DNA from: Nocardioides alkalitolerans DSM 16699
Lineage (GTDB): Bacteria; Actinomycetota; Actinomycetes; Propionibacteriales; Nocardioidaceae
Direction of reading: 5' to 3'
Length of the DNA: 64,000 bases
NCBI RefSeq assembly: GCF_000426525.1
Contig: NZ_AUFN01000012.1
Coordinates: forward strand, 310,001-374,000
Part shown: positions 26,132-34,126 of the stretch, piece after piece
How positions within the stretch are numbered: the first letter of the stretch is position 1
Layout of the letters: the number at the start of each line of letters is the position of its first letter
Made by a program: the position numbers and the translations under genes
Notes under the pieces: generated by a model
Told to the model about the DNA's origin: nothing
Databases searched by the model: none
The model's input: the letters and a program-made list of their open reading frames with translations, nothing else

Positions 26132-27055
26132 TCAGACCTTAACGCCGGACGGCAACAGCACCGAGGGCAGTCGACCCTCGACGACCGTCCCCCCGATCTC
26201 GTCGTCGACCACGACGCGGGCGACCAGTCCCGCCCGCTCCATCGCGCTCGCCAGCTCCGACGCCTGCGCCCGCGAGGCCTCGATCACGAGGTGTCCGCCA
26301 GGGGCCAGCCACTCCCCCGCACCGGCCACGATCCGCCGGTGCAGCGCCGCCCCGTCGTCCCCGCCGTCGAGCGTGTGCCGGGGCTCGTGCTCCCGGGCCT
26401 CGCGGGGCATGTCGCCGATCGCGCCGGTCGGCACGTACGGCGCATTGGCCGCCACGACGTCGACCCGGCCCCGCAACCGCGGGGGCAGCGCGTCGTACAG
26501 GTCGCCGGTGACGACGCTCGCGCGGTCGCCGTACGACGCGGTGTTGCGCTCGGCGTGGACGGTCGCGGCGGGGTCGACGTCGGCGCAGACCACGCGGGCG
26601 TCCACCCGGCGCGCCGCCGTCACGGCGCCCACGGCGCCGACGCCGCAGCAGAGGTCGACCAGCAGCCCGGCGTCGGGCAGCAGCGCCACGGCCCGGTCGA
26701 CGAGGAGGCCCGTGCGCGTGCGCGGCACGAAGACACCGGGGCCGACGGAGAGCCGCGCCCCGGCGAACGCGACCTCACCCAGCACGTGCTCGAGCGGCTC
26801 CCCCGCCACCCGACGGACGGTGGCGGCCTCCCGCCAGGCGGCGCCGCGGCCGGGGCGTGCCGAGGCCGCCGCCAACGCGTCCGCCTCCTCCTCGGCGAAC
26901 ACGCACCCGGCAGCGCGCAGGCGCGCGACCAGCGCACCCAAGTCGGTCGGCCCCGGGTCGGCACGACCCGGGTCGGTCGAGGCGGGGACCCCAGGTCGAT
27001 CTGAGTACGACGACGGGTCCGACGACCCCTCGTCGTCGGCGAGGGTCTTCCCCAT
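26132..27055 (-). CDS. HemK/PrmC-like N5-glutamine methyltransferase family protein
   Basis: 307 residues. SAM-binding motif VDLCCGVGAVGAVTA, acidic CADVDPAA, and NAPYVP in place of the NPPY that in PrmC contacts the Gln substrate; N-terminal domain LVARLRAAGCVFAEEEADAL and GEPLEHVLG. Residues 1-35 are Asp/Ser/Pro rich and may be an artefact of a too-early start, but ATG 27055 has GGAGGAG 6 bases upstream. That site lies inside the opposing YiaA/B gene, whose ATG overlaps this one (CATG). The Asn-Ala change leaves the substrate open. Confidence 0.87.
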   Translation of the reverse strand: MGKTLADDEGSSDPSSYSDRPGVPASTDPGRADPGPTDLGALVARLRAAGCVFAEEEADALAAASARPGRGAAWREAATVRRVAGEPLEHVLGEVAFAGARLSVGPGVFVPRTRTGLLVDRAVALLPDAGLLVDLCCGVGAVGAVTAARRVDARVVCADVDPAATVHAERNTASYGDRASVVTGDLYDALPPRLRGRVDVVAANAPYVPTGAIGDMPREAREHEPRHTLDGGDDGAALHRRIVAGAGEWLAPGGHLVIEASRAQASELASAMERAGLVARVVVDDEIGGTVVEGRLPSVLLPSGVKV

Positions 27056-27356
27056 GAGCACTCCTCCTGCGGCCGGCGGCCCCTCGAACAAGAACACCAA
27101 CGCCTTCTTCCTCCAGGCGGGCATCGCCTTCGGCGTCGCCCTGCTGACGATGGTCTGCGCGGTCGTCTACGTGCCCGTCGACCCCTGGATCCGCGCCTTC
27201 CTGGCGCTCGGCACGCTGTTCCTCGTCACATCCTCGTTCACCCTCGCGAAGTGCGTGCGGGACGCGCAGGAGAACTCGTACGTCGTGGCCCGCCTCGACC
27301 AGGCCCGCGTCGACCGCATCCTCGCCGAGCACGACCCGTTCCGCGCCGTCGGCTGA
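27054..27356 (+). CDS. YiaA/YiaB family inner-membrane protein
   Basis: 100 residues with two close membrane helices (about 24-46 and 50-68): FFLQAGIAFGVALLTMVCAVVYVPVDPWIRAFLALGTLFLVTSSFTLAKCVRD. This is the YiaA/B two-helix domain. GAGGG lies 8 bases upstream, inside the first codons of the opposing methyltransferase gene. Function unknown; terminates at the palindrome at 27410-27445. Confidence 0.9.
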   Translation: MSTPPAAGGPSNKNTNAFFLQAGIAFGVALLTMVCAVVYVPVDPWIRAFLALGTLFLVTSSFTLAKCVRDAQENSYVVARLDQARVDRILAEHDPFRAVG

Positions 27357-27409
27357 GACCGTCGACCGAGACCCACCACCCCACCCACCACCGACCCGCT
27401 CCAGCAGCA

Positions 27410-27445
27410 CGAAGGCCCCCGACGCGATCGCGTCGGGGGCCTTCG
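27410..27445. terminator. 36-base perfect palindrome, bidirectional terminator
   Basis: An uninterrupted 36-base palindrome (CGAAGGCCCCCGACGCGA and its complement, centred on GATC at 27426-27429), giving an up to 16-bp hairpin. It lies between the convergent YiaA/B gene and the acyl-CoA dehydrogenase operon. Confidence 0.9.
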
Positions 27446-27490
27446 GCGTACCGGGACCGGTGGTCTGGGGGGCCGACCGGTCTCAGGACG

Positions 27491-28702
27491 TCACTTGAGC
27501 TGCGCGCTCGTGAGGCCGAGCAGGCGGCGCGCCACGATCAGCTGCTGGATCTGCTGGGTGCCCTCGAAGATGTCGAGGATCTTCGAGTCGCGGGCCCACT
27601 TCTCGAGCAGCTCGCCCTCGCTGTAGCCGACCGAGCCGCAGAGCTCGACGCAGCTGAGGGTGATGTCGGAGCCGACCCGGCCGGCCTTCGCCTTCGCCAT
27701 GGAGGCCTCGAGCGAGTTGGGCTTGCGGTTGTCGGCCATCCACGCGGCCTGCATGGTGAGCAGCTGGGCCCCCTCCCAGTCGGCCTCGAGCTGCAGGAAC
27801 TTCGCCGCGGCGGCGGACTGCAGCTGGCCGGGACGGTCGTAGTCGACGACGACGCCGGCCTCGGCGAGCAGGTCGCGGGTGAGGTCGAGGGAGGCCCGGG
27901 CGCACCCGATCGCCATCGCCGCCACCAGGGGACGCGTGTTGTCAAAGGTGGCCATGGCCCCGGCGAAGCCCTGCTTGACGTCCACCTCGGGCGAGCCGAG
28001 CAGGTTCTCGGCCGGCACGCGGCAGTCGGTGAAGATGATCACCGCGGTGTCGGAGGCGCGGATGCCGAGCTTGTGCTCGAGCCGCTCCACCTTCATGCCG
28101 GGGGTGCCCTTCTCGACCACGAACGACTTGATCGCGGCACGCCCCAGCGACTTGTCGAGGGTGGCCCAGACGACCACCGAGTCGGCGCGGTCGCCCGAGG
28201 TCACGTAGATCTTCTCGCCGTTGATGACGTAGTGGTCACCGTCGAGCACCGCCGTGGTGGTGATGTTGGCCGAGTCGGAGCCGACGCCCGGCTCGGTGAT
28301 GGCCATCGCGGCCCAGCGGCCCTTGAAGCGCTCGAGCTGCTCGTCGTTCGCCACGGAGGCGATGGCGGAGTTGCCCAGGCCCTGACGCGGCATCGAGAGC
28401 AGCAGGCCGGTGTCGCCCCAGCACATCTCGGCCACGGACATGACCGAGGCGAGGTTGGAGCCGTTGCGCACGGTGCCGCTGTCCTTGCTCTCGTCGCGGC
28501 GGACGCCCGTGGCGCCGGCGCCCTCGGAGGCGCCCGACTCCGACAGGCCGTCGATCATGGCCGCCAGCATGTCGAGCTCCTTGGGGTAGGCGTGCTCGGC
28601 GCGGTCGTACTTGCGGGAGATGGGTCGCAGCATGTTCATGGCGACCTGGTGGGCCTGGTCGACCAGCGCCCGGTGCTTCTTGGGGGTCTCGAGGTTGATC
28701 AT
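27491..28702 (-). CDS. fadE23: Acyl-CoA dehydrogenase (FadE23-like)
   Basis: 403 residues, flavoprotein for alpha,beta-dehydrogenation of acyl-CoA. ACAD segments: [56 protein letters not shown], and the C-terminal [23 protein letters not shown] containing the catalytic-type Glu. Length and pairing with the upstream 454-residue partner match mycobacterial FadE23/FadE24, which lie side by side. GGAG precedes the ATG. The real acyl substrate is not known from sequence. Confidence 0.88.
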   Translation of the reverse strand: MINLETPKKHRALVDQAHQVAMNMLRPISRKYDRAEHAYPKELDMLAAMIDGLSESGASEGAGATGVRRDESKDSGTVRNGSNLASVMSVAEMCWGDTGLLLSMPRQGLGNSAIASVANDEQLERFKGRWAAMAITEPGVGSDSANITTTAVLDGDHYVINGEKIYVTSGDRADSVVVWATLDKSLGRAAIKSFVVEKGTPGMKVERLEHKLGIRASDTAVIIFTDCRVPAENLLGSPEVDVKQGFAGAMATFDNTRPLVAAMAIGCARASLDLTRDLLAEAGVVVDYDRPGQLQSAAAAKFLQLEADWEGAQLLTMQAAWMADNRKPNSLEASMAKAKAGRVGSDITLSCVELCGSVGYSEGELLEKWARDSKILDIFEGTQQIQQLIVARRLLGLTSAQLK

Positions 28703-28748
28703 CGTCGTGTCTCCTGGTGGTGGGGTCCGGTGGGATGGCGGGCCGGAC

Positions 28749-30113
28749 TCAGACCAGGACCCCTCCCTCCATGAGACCGATGGCGCGCAGGTCGCGGTAC
28801 CAGCGCTCGACCGGGTGCTCCTTGACGAAGCCGTGCCCACCGAGCAGCTGCACGCCGTCGAGGCCGATCTGCATGCCCTTGCTCGCGCAGAGCTGGCGGG
28901 CGAGGGCGACCTCGCGGGCGAACGGCTTGCCCTGGGCGGCACGCGAGGCGGCCTTGTAGGTCACGAGGCGCATGGCCTGCAGCTCGATCGCGATGTTGGC
29001 GACCATGAAGGCGACGGACTGGCGGTGGGCGACGGGCTCGCCGAACGCCTGGCGCTCCTTCACGTACGGCGTGACGTAGTCGAGCACGGCCTGGCCGGTG
29101 CCGACGGCGAGCGCGCACCAGGCGAGGCGCGAGAGGCGCACGCAGTCGGCGTACGTCGTGCCGTCCTGCTCGCCCAGCACGGCGTCGAGCGGGACCGTGA
29201 CGCCGGCGAGGTGCAGCTTGGAGAGGGTCGCGGCGCGGACACCCATCGACGGGTCGGCCTCGACGGTGAGACCCGCGGCCGACGACTCGACGAGGAACAG
29301 GACGGGCTTGCCGTCGAGCTCGGCGCCGACGACGAACAGCTCGGCGTCGTCGCCGCGCGGGACGCCCGACTTCACGCCGGTCAGCACGTAGCCGTCGCCC
29401 TTGCGGACGGCCTTCGTCGCGGGCGTCATGACGTCGAAGAGCACGGTCGGCTCGGTGAGCGCGAGCGCGGCGGCCGGCACGTCGTCGGCCGTGAACGCGG
29501 GCAGGTAGGTCGCCTGCTGGGCGTCGGTGCCCCAGAGCGACAGCGCGGTGGCGACCGCGCCGGGGGCCAGGGCCGCCACGGCCAGACCGAGGTCGCCGTG
29601 GGCCAGGGTCTCGGCGACGAGGGTGCCGGCGACGGCCGAGCGCTCCTCCGAGATGCCGCCGAGGGCCTCCGGCACGCCGAGGATCGGCAGCCCGATCTCG
29701 AGGCTGGCCTTGAGCAGGGCCTCGGGGGCGGCGCAGGTCTCGTTGGCCTCGGCCGCGGCGGGACGCACGACCTCGGCCGCGAACTCACCCACGACGTCGA
29801 CGAGCATCTGCTCGTCGTCGGTGGGCGTCAGGTCGAACACGCCCTTCGGATCGGCGGCCGGCACCCGCACGCCGGGCTCGTTCTTGCGCCCGCGGCGGGC
29901 GAACGTGCGGTTCGCCTTGCCGAGCGCGGCGAACCCGCCGCGGGTCGAGGTGAAGACGGCCTGCTCGGTCTTCTTGCGCAGACCCAGCCGGTCGATGAGG
30001 TCGCTCTGGGCGATCACGTTGAGGGCGGCGACGGCGAAGCCGATCGGGTCGCGGGTCTCCGAGGCGGAGACACCGTTGCGACCGCCCGGCTTGAGGCTGT
30101 TCGAGAGGGACAT
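28749..30113 (-). CDS. fadE24: Acyl-CoA dehydrogenase (FadE24-like)
   Basis: 454 residues. An N-terminal extension (about 95 residues, with GRNGVSASETRDPIGFAVAALNVIAQSDLIDRLGLRKKTEQAVF) precedes the ACAD domain (TDDEQMLVDVVGEFAAEVVRPAA, LGVPEALGGISEE, GEPVAHRQSVAFMVANIAIEL, QLLGGHGFVKEHPVERWYRDLRAIGLMEGG). The substrate-loop motif AxTEPxxGSD is degenerate (ALTEPTVLFDV), so it probably forms a heteromer with the FadE23-like protein, each supplying different active-site parts (inference). The operator at 30123-30139 overlaps its promoter. Confidence 0.87.
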   Translation of the reverse strand: MSLSNSLKPGGRNGVSASETRDPIGFAVAALNVIAQSDLIDRLGLRKKTEQAVFTSTRGGFAALGKANRTFARRGRKNEPGVRVPAADPKGVFDLTPTDDEQMLVDVVGEFAAEVVRPAAAEANETCAAPEALLKASLEIGLPILGVPEALGGISEERSAVAGTLVAETLAHGDLGLAVAALAPGAVATALSLWGTDAQQATYLPAFTADDVPAAALALTEPTVLFDVMTPATKAVRKGDGYVLTGVKSGVPRGDDAELFVVGAELDGKPVLFLVESSAAGLTVEADPSMGVRAATLSKLHLAGVTVPLDAVLGEQDGTTYADCVRLSRLAWCALAVGTGQAVLDYVTPYVKERQAFGEPVAHRQSVAFMVANIAIELQAMRLVTYKAASRAAQGKPFAREVALARQLCASKGMQIGLDGVQLLGGHGFVKEHPVERWYRDLRAIGLMEGGVLV

Positions 30114-30122
30114 GCGAGCAAA

Positions 30123-30139
30123 TGTAACTCTCAGTTACA
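30123..30139. promoter_or_regulatory. Operator of the fadE24-fadE23 operon
   Basis: TGTAACT-CTC-AGTTACA is a perfect 7-base inverted repeat 10 bases before the fadE24 ATG. Its position over the start region and form are like sites of TetR-family fatty-acid regulators. The cognate regulator cannot be assigned; the TetR at 30870-31520 is a possible but unproven candidate. Confidence 0.7.
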
Positions 30140-30221
30140 CACAGCGCCACACTTTCTGTCCGACGAGTTGTCGCAGCCGCTCCCCGAGGCCCACCGGACG
30201 CCCTCTCCTACGATCGTCCTC

Positions 30222-30833
30222 ATGGCCGAACCGACCACCGCCCCCGCCGACCCGAGCACGCCCGACCTCACGCCGTACGGGCCGTTGCCCACCGGGGGCA
30301 CCGTCCGCCCGATGACGCGCTGGGGCACCCCGGTCATGCACTCCCCGCAGCAGCCCGTGACGTCGTACGACGAGGAACTGCGGGCCCTGGTGGCCGACAT
30401 GGTCGCGACGATGTACGCCGCCGACGGCGTCGGTCTCGCCGCCTGCCAGATCGGCGTCGACCGCGCCGTCTTCGTGTTCGACTGCCCCGACGCCGAGGGC
30501 CGCCGGGTCGCCGGGGTCGTCTGCAACCCCGACGTGAGCGTGCCCGAGGGTGCGGGCCGCCACCTCGACGAGGACGAGGAGGGGTGCCTCAGCTACCCCG
30601 GCGCGTTCGTGACCTGCGCCCGCCCCGACGTCGCCACCGTCGTCGGCCAGGGCCTCGACGGCCAGGAGGTCACCTTCACCGGCGACGGCCTGCTCGCCCG
30701 CTGCCTCCAGCACGAGACCGACCACACCCTCGGCACCGTCTTCGGCGACCGCCTGCCGACCAAGGCCCGCAAGAAGCTCGCCAAGGCGCACGACAAGGCG
30801 GCCGAGGAGTACCCGCTCACCTGGCCGGCCTGA
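30222..30833 (+). CDS. def: Peptide deformylase
   Basis: 203 residues, removes the formyl group from nascent proteins using a bound metal. All three motifs are intact: GVGLAACQ (69-76), EGCLSYPG (120-127, Cys122 metal ligand) and HETDH (164-168). An N-terminal extension of about 25 residues rich in Pro and Thr precedes the core. No clear SD before ATG 30222; TACGAT at 30209-30214 could be the -10 of a leaderless transcript. Confidence 0.95.
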   Translation: MAEPTTAPADPSTPDLTPYGPLPTGGTVRPMTRWGTPVMHSPQQPVTSYDEELRALVADMVATMYAADGVGLAACQIGVDRAVFVFDCPDAEGRRVAGVVCNPDVSVPEGAGRHLDEDEEGCLSYPGAFVTCARPDVATVVGQGLDGQEVTFTGDGLLARCLQHETDHTLGTVFGDRLPTKARKKLAKAHDKAAEEYPLTWPA

Positions 30834-30869
30834 GCCGTCCTGCGGCCTGGGCCGTCCTGGTGCCAGGCC

Positions 30870-31520
30870 TCAGGCGTCGAGGTCGAGCACGGTGGTGCGG
30901 ACCGCACCGACGACCCAGGCCACGTAGCGCTCCGCGCTCCAACCGCACTGCTCGACGAGGCGGTGATAGGTCTCGGCACACCCGAGCAGCCCCCAGGCCT
31001 CGGCGCGGTACGACGCGTCCGCGTCGCCGCTGACCAGACCGAGACCGTCGGCCCAGGCGACGGCCACCAGGTAGTCCTCGTCGTTGCGAGCACGGATCTC
31101 GGCCAGCAGGGCCGCGGCCTCCGGGTCGTTCTCGGCCGCGGTGCGCAGCGCGAACCAGAGCCCGGCCGACCGGACGTGGGTGCGGTGGAGCCAGCCCGCG
31201 TAGCCGGCCAGCGCCTCCTCGGCGGGGAGCGCCATGATCTCGCGCAGCGTCGGCTGGTCGGTCGCGTGCTGCATGTCGGGGTCACCGCCGACGCGCTGCC
31301 GGTAGGCGGCCACGAGCAGCTGCGCCTTGGCCCCGGCGAGGTTGACCCGGGGCACCGAGACGCCGGCCCGTTCGGCGATGCCGGCGATCGTCGTGGGGCG
31401 GTAGCCCTGGGCGCCGAAGAGGTCGGCGGCGGCCTCGAGGATCCGCTGGTGGGTGGCGGCAGCCGCGGCCTCGCGGAGGGGCGACTCGTAGCGACGGCGG
31501 GCGCGGGAGGCGTCAGGCAC
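30870..31520 (-). CDS. TetR family regulator with atypical recognition helix
   Basis: 216 residues. HTH region QRILEAAADLFGAQGYRPTTIAGIAERAGVSVPRVNLAGAKAQLLVAAY (about residues 22-70): the usual TVYRHFGSKEEL is replaced by RVNLAGAKAQLL, a variant known from some actinobacterial TetR proteins. C-terminal ligand domain has no recognisable relatives. GTG start at 31520 has no obvious SD. Convergent with def, divergent from the Pro/Gln-rich membrane protein gene. Confidence 0.82.
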   Translation of the reverse strand: MPDASRARRRYESPLREAAAAATHQRILEAAADLFGAQGYRPTTIAGIAERAGVSVPRVNLAGAKAQLLVAAYRQRVGGDPDMQHATDQPTLREIMALPAEEALAGYAGWLHRTHVRSAGLWFALRTAAENDPEAAALLAEIRARNDEDYLVAVAWADGLGLVSGDADASYRAEAWGLLGCAETYHRLVEQCGWSAERYVAWVVGAVRTTVLDLDA

Positions 31521-31652
31521 GGCGCGATCGGGGGAGGTCGACGCGGCAGAACACCCGTGCACTGTAGTCGAGCGGCCACCGGCGGAGCCGGGCGAGGGCG
31601 ACCGAGCAGGCCCGACGGTTGAGCGGTGCCCGGGCGGGGAACGACGCCTCCC

Positions 31653-32522
31653 ATGTCGCAGCCCCCGCTCCCCCCGATGCCTCCCCAGCAGCCCCAGCAG
31701 CCCCGGCCGGTCCCGCAGCCCGACCCCGACGTGACCCGGATCCGACCGCCCGCCGGCTCCCCGCCGCCGTACGGCGCTCCGGCTCCCCAGGCCCCCCAGC
31801 AGGCGCGGCCCGCCACGCCCCCGCCGTACCAGCAGGCGTCGCCCGCCCCGGCGCCGTACGGCCAGCCGCACCAGCAGCCGCACCAGCAGCCCGGTCAGCA
31901 GACCGGCGGCCCTCAGGGCGTGCAGGAGTTCCGGATCGGTCAGGCGCAGATCCGCAACATGGCGCTCCGGTTCGGGCTGGCGACCGTCGCGGTGGCGGTG
32001 CTGGTCTTCCTGCCCAACCGCCGCACGGAGGACTGGAACACCCTCGGCAAGGTCCTGCTCGTGGTGCTCGCGCTCGTCGTGATGGCGATCGTGCTGGCCC
32101 TGCTGCCCGTCAAGGTGACGCTGGCGCCCCAGGGCCTCACGGTGCAGCGGCTGAGCGGGCTGAAGAAGTTCGTGCCCGGCGCCGAGATCGGGCGGGCGGT
32201 GCTCGTCGAGCAGTTCCAGGCCTACGACCGGGCCGGCACCGGGGTCTCGACCCGGCTCTACCTGCGCAACCACGACGGCAAGCGGATCCTCGTGCTCAAC
32301 AGCCAGCAGGTCGACCGCTCCGCCCAGGTCGCGGTCGCGCAGGCGCTCGGCCAGCAGAACGTCGACCACGTGCCCGACCCGGTCAACGGCAAGGAGCTGT
32401 CGCGGCGCTACCCCGGGATGGTGTCGGTCTGGGAGGCGCGTCCCGTGCTCATCGGCGTGGTGGCCGCGATCGTGATCGTGGCCGCAGTCGTCGTGGGCGT
32501 GCTGCTGTTCGCCGACTACTGA
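31653..32522 (+). CDS. Pro/Gln-rich membrane protein, PH-like domain
   Basis: 289 residues. Residues 1-90 are Pro/Gln/Ala rich (PPQQPQQPRPVPQP, HQQPHQQPGQQ) and cytoplasmic; two helices (about 105-122 and 130-150) are followed by a soluble beta-rich domain (KVTLAPQGLTVQRLSGLKKFVPGAEIGRAVLVEQFQ...) resembling a bacterial PH domain, and a last helix at 262-285. No SD is seen. Function unknown. Its stop overlaps the convergent hydrolase gene by 7 bases. Confidence 0.75.
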   Translation: MSQPPLPPMPPQQPQQPRPVPQPDPDVTRIRPPAGSPPPYGAPAPQAPQQARPATPPPYQQASPAPAPYGQPHQQPHQQPGQQTGGPQGVQEFRIGQAQIRNMALRFGLATVAVAVLVFLPNRRTEDWNTLGKVLLVVLALVVMAIVLALLPVKVTLAPQGLTVQRLSGLKKFVPGAEIGRAVLVEQFQAYDRAGTGVSTRLYLRNHDGKRILVLNSQQVDRSAQVAVAQALGQQNVDHVPDPVNGKELSRRYPGMVSVWEARPVLIGVVAAIVIVAAVVVGVLLFADY

Positions 32523-33169
32523 GCGGTCGGCGGGAGCCCGAGGACCTCGGCGACGAACGCGCCGAGGTCCTGGGCCTCGGTACGCGAGATGGTGTGGCCG
32601 AGCCCGGGGTAGGCGCGCACGGCGGGGGTGGCGTGCGCGGGCAGCCACTCCTCGGTGCGGGTGACCGCGTGCGGCGCGATGACGGTGTCGGCGTCGCCGC
32701 GCCCGGAGAAGACCGGCGGTCGCGTACGGCGCAGCGCGGCGTCGCCGGGGTGGTCGCCCTGCAGCACGAAGCTGCCGAGCAGTCCGACGGCGGCGTAGCG
32801 CTCGGGGTCGGCGCGGAGCAGCTCGGAGGCCATGAGACCGCCCTGGGAGAAGCCGACGGGGACCACCGGCAGGTGGGCCGGCACGTGCTCCGCCACCCAG
32901 CCGCGGAGCACGGCGGTCGCGGGGGCGACGTCGGCGGGGTCGGGCGAGCCGGGCGTGCTGATGGGGAACCAGGCGAACTGCTCCGGCGTCATCCGGATGG
33001 GCGCGCGCAGCGCCACCCAGGCGACGTCGGCCGGCAGGTAGGGAGCGATCCCCGCGACGTGCCGCTCCTGGGAGCCGAAGCCGTGGAGCAGGAGCACGAC
33101 GGGTCGGTCGAGGTCCGCGGGCCGGCTGGTGTCCCAGCTGGCCTGCCAGTCGGTGAGGGTGAGCGCCAC
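32516..33169 (-). CDS. Alpha/beta hydrolase (carboxylesterase/phospholipase type)
   Basis: 217 residues. Oxyanion segment LLLHGFGSQE (about 28-37), nucleophile GFSQGG (about 105-110), acid in GRGDADTVI (about 150) and catalytic His in YPGLGHTIS (about 190), the pattern of small carboxylesterases/dienelactone-hydrolase-like enzymes. GTG at 33169 with AAGG 8 bases upstream. Downstream of and co-directional with an XRE/MmyB regulator; TTGAA-GT-TTCAA just upstream (33205-33216) is a weak operator candidate. Confidence 0.88.
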   Translation of the reverse strand: MALTLTDWQASWDTSRPADLDRPVVLLLHGFGSQERHVAGIAPYLPADVAWVALRAPIRMTPEQFAWFPISTPGSPDPADVAPATAVLRGWVAEHVPAHLPVVPVGFSQGGLMASELLRADPERYAAVGLLGSFVLQGDHPGDAALRRTRPPVFSGRGDADTVIAPHAVTRTEEWLPAHATPAVRAYPGLGHTISRTEAQDLGAFVAEVLGLPPTAQ

Positions 33170-33212
33170 GGGATGTGCCTTCCGATCGAGGAGCCGCAGA
33201 CTACTTGAAGTT

Positions 33213-34049
33213 TCAATCGTGGTGGAGGAGGCGCCGTACGCGTGCCTCGTCCTCCGGGGTCGTCGGCAGGTAGACGACGAGGTGCAGGTCCGGCAGGTCC
33301 GACGGCGTCAGCCGGTGGTGCTCGAAGCTCAGCTCACCGACGTCGTCGTGGTGGAAGCGCCGCTCCCGCGACGCGAAGCGCTCGATGCGGTGCTCCGCCC
33401 AGGCCGCGGCGAAGTCCGGGCTGGCGTCGAGCAGGCGGCCGACCAGCCGCACGTGGCTCGGGAGCCCGAGCTGCGGACCCGCCTCGGCGCGGTACTCCGC
33501 CAGGAAGTGCCGGCTCGTCACCTCCCAGTCGGGCAGCATCCGGCGCACGTAGGGGTCCGTGAAGATGAGCAGCAGCAGGTTGCGGTCGGTGTCGGCGACC
33601 CGGGCGACGTTCGGGTAGAGCGCCTCGTAGGCCGCGTTCCAGCCCACGATCATCCAGTCCGGGGAGACGGCGAACGCCGGGGCGGTGCCCCAGGAGTCCA
33701 GGAGCCGGCGCACGTGGGTGGGGGCCGGCGTACCCGCGTCGAGGCGGTCGGCCGGAGCCGGCGCGTAGCCCGCGAGGGCGAGCACGTAGCCGTGCTCGGC
33801 GGCCGTGAGGCGCATGGTGCGGGCGACCGCGTCGAGCACCTGGCGCGACGGGTTGATCTCGCGGCCCTGCTCGAGCCAGGTGTACCAGGTGACGCTCACC
33901 CCGGCGCGGTAGGCGACCTCCTCGCGACGCAGGCCCGTGAGCCGGCTGCGGCCCACCGGCGGCAGGTCGTGGTCGGCCCGCACGAGCGACTCCCGACGCG
34001 TGCGCAGGAAGCCGCCGAGCTCGCGGCGCCGCTCGTCGTCTTGGGTCAC
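33213..34049 (-). CDS. XRE family regulator with MmyB-like ligand domain
   Basis: 278 residues. [60 protein letters not shown] (residues about 11-80), then the MmyB-like PAS-type ligand domain starting PAFAVSPDWMIVGWNAAYEALYP and ending FEHHRLTPSDLPDLHLVVYLP. Members often control neighbouring redox or hydrolase genes; here the co-directional alpha/beta hydrolase is the likely target. GTG start. Confidence 0.92.
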   Translation of the reverse strand: MTQDDERRRELGGFLRTRRESLVRADHDLPPVGRSRLTGLRREEVAYRAGVSVTWYTWLEQGREINPSRQVLDAVARTMRLTAAEHGYVLALAGYAPAPADRLDAGTPAPTHVRRLLDSWGTAPAFAVSPDWMIVGWNAAYEALYPNVARVADTDRNLLLLIFTDPYVRRMLPDWEVTSRHFLAEYRAEAGPQLGLPSHVRLVGRLLDASPDFAAAWAEHRIERFASRERRFHHDDVGELSFEHHRLTPSDLPDLHLVVYLPTTPEDEARVRRLLHHD

Positions 34050-34058
34050 GGGGCCGAG

Positions 34059-34079
34059 CCTAGTGCTCCCACTACTAGG
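34059..34079. promoter_or_regulatory. Inverted repeat between MmyB-type regulator and ilvD
   Basis: CCTAGT (34059-34064) and ACTAGG (34074-34079) flank a 9-base centre in the 77-base divergent intergenic region. The site begins 10 bases from the regulator's start, suggesting autoregulation. Confidence 0.4.
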
Positions 34080-34126
34080 AGCAGGGCCGTCTTCCTGCGG
34101 TCCGCCGGACGTGGCTGGATGGCGGC

